From Cyanobacterium sp. T60_A2020_053 (lineage in GTDB: Bacteria > Cyanobacteriota > Cyanobacteriia > Cyanobacteriales > Cyanobacteriaceae), in assembly GCA_015272165.1 (NCBI GenBank), contig JACYMF010000012.1, positions 1 through 64,000 of the forward strand: a stretch of 64,000 nucleotides of DNA. Direction: 5' to 3'. Below the pieces are notes generated by a model. It searched no databases, was not told the DNA's origin, and saw only the letters and a list, made by a program, of their open reading frames with translations. Below, piece after piece: positions 51,359 through 58,677 of this stretch. Both the position numbers and the translations under genes were made by a program. Within the stretch, counting starts at the first letter, position 1; each line of letters starts with the position of its first letter.

Positions 51359-52252
51359 ATGAATAAAAATCAAATTGCCTTTTTAGGTTTAGGGGTGATG
51401 GGCGCCCCTATGACCATCAATTTAGCTAAAAATGGTTACAATATCAAAGCATGGAATCGCACGGAAAAGCGCCCTTCAACCCAGTTAGTAAAGGAAAAAG
51501 GAATCACCGTCACAGCAACCATTGCCGAAGCCGTGGCGGATGCAGAAATAATTTTTACCTGCTTAGGAGACGTGCCGGATGTGGAAGAAGTTATATTTAA
51601 TAGAGGGGGAATTACGGAAAATGCCCCAGCCAAAAGTTTAATCGTTGATTTTAGCACCATTGGCTCCCAAGGAGCGAAAAATATCGCCCAAGGTTTACAA
51701 GAGAAAGGTTTTAGGTTTCTCGATGCGCCCATTTCTGGGGGTGATATTGGCGCACAAAATGGCACTTTAACTGTTATGGTGGGAGGAAAAGAAACAGATT
51801 TTCAGCAATGTTTACCCTATTTTCAAGCAGTGGGCAAAAATATCGTTTATTGTGGCGACACAGGAAGCGGACAAGCTGTCAAATTGTGTAATCAAGTGTT
51901 AGTATCGTTATATATGGTGGGCATTTGTGAAGCGTTACAACTGGCAAAAACACAAAATATTAACCCCCAGTTGGTGGTGGATGTTTGTGGCACTGGTGCA
52001 GCCGCTTCATGGGCGTTAAGTAATCTTGCCCCGAAAATCATTGCCGAAGATTATCAACCCGGTTTTATGATTCAACATATTTTGAAAGATTTACGTCTAG
52101 TAGCAGAAATTTCGGGAGATGACGTTTCCTCTTTAGGCACAAAATTAGCCCGTCAATTATTCCAAAAAGCTGGTGAATTAAATGACGGGCAAGGTTTACA
52201 AGAAGGCACTCAAGCAATGATGAAGGCTTATTTAACTGACGTTACGCACTGA
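51359..52252 (+). CDS. NAD(P)-dependent beta-hydroxyacid dehydrogenase
   Basis: 297 aa from the ATG at 51359 (a TTG two codons earlier is weaker). Rossmann loop FLGLGVMGAPMTINLAK; substrate motif FLDAPISGGDIGAQNGTL; catalytic Lys in GSGQAVKLCNQ. The family includes 3-hydroxyisobutyrate, tartronate semialdehyde (GlxR) and succinic semialdehyde reductases; cyanobacterial members are often assigned to succinic semialdehyde reduction. The C-terminus AYLTDVTH and the TGA stop are supplied by a 193-bp inserted element; the original end was probably AYLD. Confidence 0.9.
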   Translation: MNKNQIAFLGLGVMGAPMTINLAKNGYNIKAWNRTEKRPSTQLVKEKGITVTATIAEAVADAEIIFTCLGDVPDVEEVIFNRGGITENAPAKSLIVDFSTIGSQGAKNIAQGLQEKGFRFLDAPISGGDIGAQNGTLTVMVGGKETDFQQCLPYFQAVGKNIVYCGDTGSGQAVKLCNQVLVSLYMVGICEALQLAKTQNINPQLVVDVCGTGAAASWALSNLAPKIIAEDYQPGFMIQHILKDLRLVAEISGDDVSSLGTKLARQLFQKAGELNDGQGLQEGTQAMMKAYLTDVTH

Positions 52253-52427
52253 TTCAAATGTTAAGTTAAGGGAGGTTTCAGGTAGCAGGTTTCAGGTTTA
52301 AAACCCTTCCCTAAATAGACTCTTGTACAAGAAAAAGATCAATAAACATAAGTTTCTTGTCAATTCTTTAACCTAACACCGCGACACCCGACACCAACAA
52401 TTAATTCTATTTTTGCGTAACATCAGT
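52235..52427. mobile_element. 193-bp miniature inverted-repeat element, copy 1
   Basis: Ends ACTGACGTTACGCA and, inverted, ACTGATGTTACGCA. TATTTA occurs on both sides (52229-52234 and 52428-52433), a target duplication. It carries the stop codon of the dehydrogenase gene and abuts the stop codon of the convergent DUF3134 gene. No coding capacity. Nearly identical to 56856-57048. Confidence 0.9.
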
Positions 52428-52430
52428 TAT

Positions 52431-52682
52431 TTAGATTAAATCTTCATCGTCATCTAAATCATCGTCTAAATCAGCATCAAAGTCATCGTCTTCCCCGTCA
52501 ATCAATTCTGAAATTTCTTCATCTTCTGAAGCTGGTAAGAGGATGACTTTTTCTTCTTTTTCTTCTCGGTAAATGATTCGATTATTACTTTCTAGCCATT
52601 CTAGCAGAGAACCTTCTTGTTTTAATGGGATGACGGGCGCTGGTTCGTAGCGTTTTTCTTGTCGTAGAGCAGGGTTTTTCAT
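52431..52682 (-). CDS. DUF3134 family acidic protein
   Basis: 83 aa. Starts MKNPALRQEKRYEPAPVIPL, then SLLEWLESNNRIIYRE, which is typical of this small cyanobacterial family. The last 25 residues are almost all D, E and L (DDDFDADLDDDLDDDEDLI). Soluble and strongly acidic. Its stop codon lies in the target duplication of the adjacent 193-bp element, so the coding region is still intact. Function unknown. Confidence 0.82.
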   Translation of the reverse strand: MKNPALRQEKRYEPAPVIPLKQEGSLLEWLESNNRIIYREEKEEKVILLPASEDEEISELIDGEDDDFDADLDDDLDDDEDLI

Positions 52683-53051
52683 AAACGAAAGCCATAATGG
52701 TTTTTGATCACAGTCTTATATCTTAGCAAATTTGCTCCTCTCTGCCAAGTTCAAAATATGAATTAGGCTTTGCTGAAAAAGTGGTGTCGTTAAGAGAAGT
52801 GGGAAGTGGATAGTGGGCAGTGGATAGTGAGTAATGGGTAATGAGTTAACTAACCCCTAATTCCTAGTTAGGTGGTTTTGATTTATTCAGCAAATAGGAC
52901 TTATGAATTGATAATTTCCTTTGCCTTTTGCTCAATTATTAATTATCCATCTTCCATAGAAAACTGCTATAATATAGAATTTGGCAGTAATTAACCTTGC
53001 TTCTTTAAGTAAAGGAAGCCATTTTTTGTCCACAAGGAGATTTTTAAGAGA
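52683..53051. other. region upstream of rpsF
   Basis: Contains GCTTTGCTGAAAAAGTGG, a run of GTGGATAGTG-type repeats (52800-52850), and the rpsF promoter. No gene seen. Confidence 0.55.
52965..52973 (+). promoter_or_regulatory. extended -10 promoter for rpsF
   Basis: TGCTATAAT (TGnTATAAT) lies about 80 bases before the rpsF start codon; no good -35 is visible, as expected for an extended -10 promoter. A ribosome binding site AAGGAGA follows at 53034-53040. Confidence 0.55.
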
Positions 53052-53492
53052 ATGACTGTAACCTATGAATTAATGTTTATTTTGCGCCCTGATTTAAGTC
53101 AAGAGCAAGTAAACCAACAAATGCGCAAATATCGTGATTTACTCAAGCAGTTTGGTGCCGACAAAGTATCCATGGAAGTTTGGGGTAAACGCCGTTTAGC
53201 TTATGAAATTAACCGTTTTCAAGATGGTGTTTATATCTTATGTTACTTTACAGGGGATGGTACACAAGTAGCGCCCGTCGAACGAGATATGCGTCTAAGT
53301 GAGGAAGTAATTCGTTACTTGACTACTAAACATGAAAAAGGTTTAGAATTTGAGGAAAAAGATGTTCCTGAAGCACCAGAAGCGGTTGCACCTCCGACAG
53401 CGCCCGTCACCCCTACTGAAGCACCCGAAAGTAGCGAGGAAACCACCGTAGAGGAAGTAACCGAAGCAGATAGCAATTCCGAAGAAGAATAA
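53052..53492 (+). CDS. rpsF: 30S ribosomal protein S6
   Basis: Small-subunit protein that pairs with S18 at the platform. The core (residues 1-98) is standard: TVTYELMFILRPDLSQEQVN, WGKRRLAYEINRFQDGVYIL, DMRLSEEVIRYLTTK. It continues with an acidic, P/E/T-rich tail of about 45 residues, longer than in many bacteria but common in cyanobacteria. rpsR is not adjacent. A clear AAGGAGA ribosome binding site and the extended -10 promoter upstream fit high expression. Confidence 0.95.
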   Translation: MTVTYELMFILRPDLSQEQVNQQMRKYRDLLKQFGADKVSMEVWGKRRLAYEINRFQDGVYILCYFTGDGTQVAPVERDMRLSEEVIRYLTTKHEKGLEFEEKDVPEAPEAVAPPTAPVTPTEAPESSEETTVEEVTEADSNSEEE

Positions 53493-53509
53493 TTTTCAGG
53501 GGGTAGATT

Positions 53510-53866
53510 TTGCTCAAAAAAGGTCAAGGATGGCGCTTAGGATGGCGAGAAGATGATCGTCTTTACCCGGCTTTGATCGGCTCTGATACATGGGCGCTAG
53601 AATTGACTAAAGCAGAAATGACTGATTTTTGTCGTCTTTTACCCCAGCTTTCTGATAGTATGTCAGCCATGACAGAATACCTCATGGCAGAAGAAACTAT
53701 TTCCTGTGAAGTAGAAACCCCTTTGATGTGGTTAGGTGCTGATGGTTATTGTCATCATTTTTCCGTAAGAATTATTTTGCATACAGGGAGGGGCGCTGAA
53801 GGTTATTGGGAAGCAAAAGCTATCCCAGAATTACTCAGCGCCCTTCAATGCTTAAAATCTTACTAA
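53510..53866 (+). CDS. DUF1818 family protein
   Basis: 118 aa, a cyanobacterial and plastid family. Starts LKKGQGWRLGWREDDRLYPA; then WALELTKAEMTDFCRLLPQL, SCEVETPLMWLGADGYCHHF and the ending GAEGYWEAKAIPELLSALQ. The start codon is TTG at 53510, supported by GGGGG six bases upstream and the conserved N-terminus right after it. It lies 17 bases after rpsF, so the two probably form an operon. Function unknown. Confidence 0.82.
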   Translation: MLKKGQGWRLGWREDDRLYPALIGSDTWALELTKAEMTDFCRLLPQLSDSMSAMTEYLMAEETISCEVETPLMWLGADGYCHHFSVRIILHTGRGAEGYWEAKAIPELLSALQCLKSY

Positions 53867-53868
53867 CC

Positions 53869-53898
53869 TTGACAAAAAGTGATTGTAAGTGCTATAAT
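53869..53898 (+). promoter_or_regulatory. tRNA-Pro promoter
   Basis: TTGACA (53869-53874), 18-base spacer, TATAAT (53893-53898): both hexamers match the sigma-70 consensus exactly. The tRNA begins 21 bases downstream. Confidence 0.85.
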
Positions 53899-53918
53899 AG
53901 TTCACTGTTGTAAAACAA

Positions 53919-53992
53919 CGGGGCGTAGCGCAGCTTGGTAGCGCACCACTTTGGGGTAGTGGGGGTCGTGGGTTCAAATCCCGCCGCTCCGA
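53919..53992 (+). tRNA. tRNA-Pro (anticodon GGG)
   Basis: 74 nt. Acceptor CGGGGCG pairs with CGCTCCG (one G-T), D-arm GCGC/GCGC, anticodon stem CCACT/AGTGG with loop TTGGGGT (anticodon GGG, reading CCC and CCU), T-loop GGTTCAAATCC. CCA is not encoded. Strong own promoter. Confidence 0.95.
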
Positions 53993-54129
53993 TATAATAA
54001 ATTAAGTTTTAAACTTGTGGACACCTAGTACATCAAAGATGAATCCTTCTCTTCTGTTACTCTAACTAGGGTCTATTAAATAACAAACCTCATAATTGTC
54101 AATTATCCATTGTCAATTGTCAATTTAAG

Positions 54130-54531
54130 CTACTTACTAGCTTCGGCGGTGGCAGGTTCTTCTTCAAATTGTAATAGTTTACGGTAAAATTGCTGCGAAA
54201 AATCAACGTGTCGATTTTTTTTAAAATTTTTAATTAATAAAATTAAGTATTGTACAAATTGAGAATTAGATAAATTAATTTCATAATTCAAATCAGCACT
54301 ACCATCGAATTGTAAGCGACAACGAGTTAATTCTGATGGTAAACGGGAAACATACCAAATCGCCACAAAAGGAATACTTTGATTCCCCTCAATTACTCTT
54401 TCCCCCTCTAAATAGCCTTGTTGATAGAGACTTAGGGCATAAGGTAAAGTTTCATGCTGATCTTTTCCGTAATAAGGCTGATACATTAAAGTATCTCCTT
54501 TACTCGCTGGTTGTAGTTTTTCGATGGACAT
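54130..54531 (-). CDS. conserved hypothetical protein
   Basis: 133 aa, soluble. Pattern QPYYGKDQHETLPYALSLYQ, GYLEGERVIEGNQSIPFVAI and IKNFKKNRHVDFSQQFYRKL, with a short acidic tail (EEEPATAEASK). I think it is a conserved cyanobacterial protein but cannot name the family. It starts at an ATG preceded by a TTATCCATTATCC repeat. No operon partner on its strand. Confidence 0.55.
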   Translation of the reverse strand: MSIEKLQPASKGDTLMYQPYYGKDQHETLPYALSLYQQGYLEGERVIEGNQSIPFVAIWYVSRLPSELTRCRLQFDGSADLNYEINLSNSQFVQYLILLIKNFKKNRHVDFSQQFYRKLLQFEEEPATAEASK

Positions 54532-54685
54532 GGTGTCTTAATGGATAATGGATAATTGAATAGGTTAGCTAACTTAATTCTCGGTTATATTCGACTTGTT
54601 GTGAGTTAAATATCTGCGTATGTGAAACCCTGATTAAATAAAGGCTAAATTTTGTAAAAAACCTATTCCGCAATAACTTTATCTT

Positions 54686-54715
54686 ACATCGCCAAGAATC
54701 GGGCTAGAAGCCCGA
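54686..54715. repeat. GAATCGGGCTAGAAG hairpin, intact copy
   Basis: TCGGGCT-AGA-AGCCCGA forms a 7-bp stem. It lies downstream of the minus-strand gene that ends at 54757 and may end its transcript, although no T-run follows. Confidence 0.6.
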
Positions 54716-54756
54716 AATAGAGTGAAAGGGTTTTAAACTCTCCATGATGGTTCAGT

Positions 54757-55356
54757 TTAGCTAATTTTTTTGACAGAGGAAGAAAACTTTAATTTTTGAG
54801 CAATTAAAACATTATGAACTACCATTAATGCTATAGTCCATAAAGCATTAACAGAGAAAACTTGCCACAATACAGCAAGATTAAAACCGTGTAAACCACC
54901 TAAAACAGCGCCCCCCACCCAAATCATGGCTTGATAAGCGATGTAACCAATCATGAGAGAGGCAAATATAGAAATAAGATACTGACGGAAACTACTACTA
55001 TATCGCTCAAATCGAAATAAACCAAACATAGTGGCTAATAATCCCCCCAATAAAATTACGACTCCCCAGGCAAAGGTACTAAAATCTAAAGGATAATCGC
55101 GCATGGTAAAACCAATTACTTGATTGACTAACCACATCAATAAAATTGTGATGATGGCTTTGCTCTTAGAAAGACTGGTGGATGCTAACGCACCAAAACC
55201 CACTAGAGGCAAGGCACAAGTAAAAACCACATTACTGAAACTACCCAAAGCAAGAAGACTAAAAAACCATATACTACTGTTGTTAACTGTCTTTTGACAA
55301 TTTACCCAGTTAATTTTATCAGCATCATCGGGAAATCTGGAAATGGAAAGAGTCAT
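54757..55356 (-). CDS. membrane protein of unknown function
   Basis: 199 aa with about six spans and a soluble N-terminus (MTLSISRFPDDADKINWVNC). Spans include IWFFSLLALGSFSNVVFTCA, AIITILLMWLVNQVIGFTMR, TFAWGVVILLGGLLATMFGL and YLISIFASLMIGYIAYQAMI. The start has GAGGT eight bases upstream. I do not recognise a named family; it could be a transporter component similar to ECF S-proteins, but no ATPase or riboswitch is next to it. It stands alone. Confidence 0.6.
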   Translation of the reverse strand: MTLSISRFPDDADKINWVNCQKTVNNSSIWFFSLLALGSFSNVVFTCALPLVGFGALASTSLSKSKAIITILLMWLVNQVIGFTMRDYPLDFSTFAWGVVILLGGLLATMFGLFRFERYSSSFRQYLISIFASLMIGYIAYQAMIWVGGAVLGGLHGFNLAVLWQVFSVNALWTIALMVVHNVLIAQKLKFSSSVKKIS

Positions 55357-55604
55357 ATAAAATACCTCATTGATAATATTTGTGTAAAAATTTCCCTTAT
55401 TCGGTAGGGAGTTGTGAAAGTTGGGGTAAAGTTGAAAAAAGGATCAGCATCATTGATTATACAATTAATCAGGATAGTAAGACTAGGATAAGCTAAGACG
55501 CATTTAACTCCCATTGTTACCTAATTTTTTAGTAGCTCAAAATCTTAATTATTGCCTTTTGCCCATGCTCATTTAATGACTCAAAGGCAAACTGGCTAAT
55601 GATT

Positions 55605-56066
55605 TTATGGGGTGACGCCAATTTCCTGCATTTTTGCCACTCGGATAGTAAAGTCACCTCCTCCGGTAAGAGCAAAAGAGCGCACCCTAATGATATATTT
55701 TCCCTCAGTGGTAATGGTAGTAAATAAAAGGGAATTAGTTGAGCCGTCAGGTGCATCGTCATTTTCAGCTACAGTTTGACCATCTTCTGTCATTAAAATT
55801 ACAATAGTATCAAATTGATCTGAAATTATCTCAATTAAGATTCGGTCTTTTTCTTTCAGGTTAACAGCGTAATCCCTCGCAAATCCCCCATCCCCAGTGG
55901 GAATGTCTTGGTTAGAGAGTTTATCCTCAACAGTTTCTCCTAAAATAATTGGTAAAGGTTGATACACTCTAGGCGGTGGTAATTGAGCGTTGGCATTAGT
56001 GATATTAATTAACCCTAGATTGGCTAAAGTGAAGATTATCAGTAAAGGGTGACGGGCGCTGGGCAT
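55605..56066 (-). CDS. secreted protein with PPC-like beta domain
   Basis: 153 aa from the ATG at 56066: signal peptide MPSARHPLLIIFTLANLGLI ending near ANA, then a proline-rich linker and a beta-sandwich resembling the bacterial pre-peptidase C-terminal (PPC) domain: DYAVNLKEKDRILIEIISDQ, DTIVILMTEDGQTVAENDD and YIIRVRSFALTGGGDFTIRV. A longer frame from GTG at 56096 overlaps the DUF3067 gene and is not needed. PPC domains aid secretion of proteases, but here it is the whole protein. Role unknown. Confidence 0.7.
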   Translation of the reverse strand: MPSARHPLLIIFTLANLGLINITNANAQLPPPRVYQPLPIILGETVEDKLSNQDIPTGDGGFARDYAVNLKEKDRILIEIISDQFDTIVILMTEDGQTVAENDDAPDGSTNSLLFTTITTEGKYIIRVRSFALTGGGDFTIRVAKMQEIGVTP

Positions 56067-56083
56067 AAAGTTTTGTTTATTTA

Positions 56084-56392
56084 TTATAAAATCCACTCAG
56101 AAACACGATCTCCCAAATCTAAGTTAATACTAATTGCTTTGCCTAAACGGGGTCTATTTTTGCTTTCGAGGATACCTGTTTCCACTTGTGCCACTACTCC
56201 CCAAGCGTTAAGATAAGTAGTGATTTGTTCTAGATGGGCATAATATTCTGTTTCGCTAAGGGGAAAAGAGTTTTGTTGTAGATACTTCCACATGACTTGA
56301 AAATAAATACGGTCTTTAATTTTTAACACCTGTACATCATAAGAATAGCCCCATTTATCAAAAATTAACCGATGTAAGTCTTCACCTGTCAT
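56084..56392 (-). CDS. DUF3067 family protein
   Basis: 102 aa, shared by cyanobacteria and plastids. Pattern: MTGEDLHRLIFDKWGYSYDV, KIKDRIYFQVMWKYLQQNSF, then YYAHLEQITTYLNAWG and the C-terminal GKAISINLDLGDRVSEWIL. All features agree with the family. Function unknown. It lies 36 bases downstream of cutA on the same strand, so the two may be one transcript, continuing into the PPC-like gene. Confidence 0.85.
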   Translation of the reverse strand: MTGEDLHRLIFDKWGYSYDVQVLKIKDRIYFQVMWKYLQQNSFPLSETEYYAHLEQITTYLNAWGVVAQVETGILESKNRPRLGKAISINLDLGDRVSEWIL

Positions 56393-56428
56393 ATTTACCC
56401 ATTAAAAATTTAGAAGTTAGTCAATATT

Positions 56429-56764
56429 TTAACCTTCTTGGGTCGTTTGTACGGAATTTTTTAACCACTGCAAATAAGCCATCGAACCATTAACGATGGG
56501 TAAGGCAATGATTTCTGGGACTTCATAACTATGTATTTCTCTAATTTTAGCGGCAAGGGCGCTAAATTTACTTAAATCAGTCTTGATGGTTAATTGCCAC
56601 TCTTCATCACAGCATAATTTCTCTTGCCATTTATAAACGGAGGTGACAGGATAAAAATTAACACAAGCCGCCAAATTATCTTCAATTAGTGCTGATGAAA
56701 CTTTATGGGCTTCTTCTTCTGAGGCTACCGTTACTAATACTATGCCTAAATTTTTAAATTCCAT
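56429..56764 (-). CDS. cutA: divalent-cation tolerance protein CutA
   Basis: 111 aa, trimeric ferredoxin-like CutA1. Pattern: VTVASEEEAHKVSSALIEDN, LAACVNFYPVTSVYKWQEKL and IKTDLSKFSALAAKIREIHS, then YEVPEIIALPIVNGSMAYLQ. The invariant ACVN and the YExPEIIALP stretches are present. Linked to copper tolerance in E. coli, but the true role in cyanobacteria is unclear. First gene of a likely unit with DUF3067. Confidence 0.93.
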   Translation of the reverse strand: MEFKNLGIVLVTVASEEEAHKVSSALIEDNLAACVNFYPVTSVYKWQEKLCCDEEWQLTIKTDLSKFSALAAKIREIHSYEVPEIIALPIVNGSMAYLQWLKNSVQTTQEG

Positions 56765-56855
56765 GTTATGTCAAGTTCGGATAATTAGTTAGGGTTTGCT
56801 GAAAAAGCATCTTGGGTGTTAGTAGGGCAAGAGGCAAAAGGGAAGATAATTAATT

Positions 56856-57048
56856 ACTGACGTTACGCACTGATTCAAATGTTACGTTAAGGGAGGTTTC
56901 AGGTAGCAGGTTTCAGGTTTAAAACCCTTCCCTCCATAGACTCTTGTACAACAAAAAGATCAATAAACATAAGTTTCTTGTCAATTCTTTAACCTAATAC
57001 CTAATACCTGACACCAACAATTAATTCTATATTTTGCGTAACATCAGT
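56856..57048. mobile_element. 193-bp miniature inverted-repeat element, copy 2
   Basis: Same length and inverted ends as the copy at 52235; internal differences are few (for example CCTCCATAGAC for CCTAAATAGAC). TAATT occurs on both sides (56851-56855 and 57049-57053). Located in the gap between cutA and a secreted protein gene, about 25 bases from the latter's stop codon. Confidence 0.9.
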
Positions 57049-57072
57049 TAATTATCAATTGTCAATGATCCG

Positions 57073-57480
57073 TTATTTATCAGTTATGGTGAGGGTAAAA
57101 GGAAATTCAGCGCCCTCCGCCTCCCCTACATATATTTTATACTGCCCAGCCGTCCAAACGCCCTTCATTTCTGGTAATTTTCCAGCGCCCACATCCCCTA
57201 AAATACAAAAACGATCATTACTTTTTGGACCTATAATCAAAAGAGTAGGTTTTCCCCCAGAGGCTTGAAGTCGCACATTGAGTTTGTAAGACTTTTGAGA
57301 TAAATTAATAATATGATTGGGTTGTGACGAAATATAACCGCAATCGCCACTGTTAACTTTTCCGCCTGTTTTACCAGTAATTTCTTGCATGGGTATAGCA
57401 AAAAGGGGAAGGGCGCTGATTATTACTCCCACACTTAACACTGTGGAAGTGATAAAAAGGGAAAAAACTTTACTTTTCAT
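57073..57480 (-). CDS. secreted protein of unknown function
   Basis: 135 aa. A signal peptide (1-28, MKSKVFSLFITSTVLSVGVI then ALPLFA) is followed by a small beta domain with two Cys (SGDCGYISS and DRFCILGDVG), possibly a disulfide. GVWTAGQYKIYVGEAEGAEF and the ending PFTLTITDK resemble a PPC-like beta-sandwich and similar cyanobacterial secreted proteins. Periplasmic or outer-surface location is inferred. AGCGCCC motifs in both coding strands (57110, 57183, 57410) place G-A or A-G residues. Confidence 0.6.
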   Translation of the reverse strand: MKSKVFSLFITSTVLSVGVIISALPLFAIPMQEITGKTGGKVNSGDCGYISSQPNHIINLSQKSYKLNVRLQASGGKPTLLIIGPKSNDRFCILGDVGAGKLPEMKGVWTAGQYKIYVGEAEGAEFPFTLTITDK

Positions 57481-57565
57481 GATCGTTCACCTGTTTTTTT
57501 GCTGTCTTCTATCCTAGACTAGAAAGTGTCGTAAAAAGTTCTCACCAATTTACAAATCCATTACA

Positions 57566-57997
57566 ATGTCTTTAAATTCTACATCTCAACCCGAAAAATT
57601 AGCCAAAATTGTTGACAAATTTAAACGTAGAGATAATCCCAAACAAAAATACGAACAGTTACTTTGGTATGCCAAAAAATTAACTCCCCTTCCCGAAGAA
57701 GCTAAAACCCCAGAAAATAAAGTCAGTGGTTGTGTCTCTCAAGTTTATGTTACTGCGGAAATGAAGGAAGGTAACATTTATTATCAAGGGGATTCTGACG
57801 CGCAATTAGTGAAAGGTTTAGTGGCTTTTTTAATTGAAGGTTTAAATGGCGCTACTCCCCAAGAAATTATTAATCTCAATCCTGATTTTATCGCCGAAAC
57901 TGGATTACAAGCTAGTTTAACTCCTTCTCGCGCCAATGGTTTTCTTAATATTCTCAAAAAAATGCAACAGTTAGCGCTTAATGAGACAATTATTTAG
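57566..57997 (+). CDS. sufE: SufE family sulfur acceptor
   Basis: 143 aa. Accepts persulfide sulfur from the SufS cysteine desulfurase for Fe-S cluster assembly. The active-site Cys56 is in NKVSGCVSQVY; other family features are YEQLLWYAKKLTPLPEEAKT, GLVAFLIEGLNGATPQEI and SLTPSRANGF. Length and pattern are standard for cyanobacterial SufE. sufS and sufBCD are not in the window. The start lies 85 bases from the divergent secreted-protein gene. Confidence 0.93.
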   Translation: MSLNSTSQPEKLAKIVDKFKRRDNPKQKYEQLLWYAKKLTPLPEEAKTPENKVSGCVSQVYVTAEMKEGNIYYQGDSDAQLVKGLVAFLIEGLNGATPQEIINLNPDFIAETGLQASLTPSRANGFLNILKKMQQLALNETII

Positions 57998-58065
57998 AGT
58001 GTAATGCTAAAGTTTTGTAATCGATTATTGAGCAATCATGAATTTATTTAAGAAGAAAAATAAGA

Positions 58066-58302
58066 ATGATTAGTAATAAACAAGAATTATTGAATAGGAT
58101 AACGTTTAATCCTCAACAATGTGGCGGTAAACCTTGCATTCGAGGCATGAGAATTAGAGTTTCTGATATTTTAGAAATGTTAGCTTTAAATATAGAAAAT
58201 GACGAAATTTTAACAGATTTTCCTGATTTGGAATTGCAAGACATTCAAGCCTGTCTTATTTTTGCTCTACAATATACTAATATTCCACGATTGACGGCAT
58301 GA
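58066..58302 (+). CDS. DUF433 antitoxin
   Basis: 78 aa, DUF433 helix-turn-helix domain: RITFNPQQCGGKPCIRGMRI then VSDILEMLALNIENDEILTD and FPDLELQDIQACLIFA. The GGKPCIRGxRI stretch is diagnostic. The stop overlaps the start of the DUF5615 gene by four bases. In this widespread pair DUF433 is taken to be the antitoxin and DNA-binding regulator. Not part of the 26-28 kb island. Confidence 0.88.
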   Translation: MISNKQELLNRITFNPQQCGGKPCIRGMRIRVSDILEMLALNIENDEILTDFPDLELQDIQACLIFALQYTNIPRLTA

Positions 58303-58649
58303 AGTTTTGGATTGATGCACAATTACCACCACAGTTAGCTGATTGGCTAAAAGAAACTTTCTTGGTAGAGGCTTTTTCTCTGAGGGATTTGGGTTTAAGA
58401 GATGCCGAAGATAGAGAAATTTTTGAAAAAGCAAAATCAGAAGAAGTTATCATAATTACGAAGGATAGAGATTTTTTAGAGTTAATTAATCGTTTTAATT
58501 CTCCTCCTCAAATTTTATGGGTTACTTGTGGTAACGTAACTAATCGCAGTTTAAAAATCATTTTTGCTGAAACGTTTGTTTCCGCTTTGGAGTTATTTAA
58601 ACAGGGAGAAAAGATTGTAGAAATTGGAGATAAGTATAATCAAATATAA
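58299..58649 (+). CDS. DUF5615 PIN-like toxin
   Basis: 116 aa, Mut7-C/PIN-like nuclease fold (DUF5615). Acidic residues: FWIDAQLPPQLADWL (Asp5), GLRDAEDREIFEKA and IITKDRDFLELI with the Asp pair, then LWVTCGNVTN. This matches toxins coupled to DUF433 antitoxins. It overlaps the antitoxin by ATGA. Expected RNase activity is inference from the fold. Confidence 0.87.
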   Translation: MKFWIDAQLPPQLADWLKETFLVEAFSLRDLGLRDAEDREIFEKAKSEEVIIITKDRDFLELINRFNSPPQILWVTCGNVTNRSLKIIFAETFVSALELFKQGEKIVEIGDKYNQI

Positions 58650-58677
58650 ATACAAAAAAACCCGAAGTTACATACAA

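Noticed and set aside
55529-55762. 77-codon minus-strand frame overlapping the PPC-like gene
   Set aside because: It is a shifted reading of the PPC-like coding region and its downstream flank; the PPC frame has a signal peptide and domain pattern.
52235-57048. Integron or composite transposon bounded by the two 193-bp elements
   Set aside because: The genes between them (rpsF, tRNA-Pro, cutA and others) are ordinary housekeeping genes and each element has its own target duplication, so the insertions are independent.
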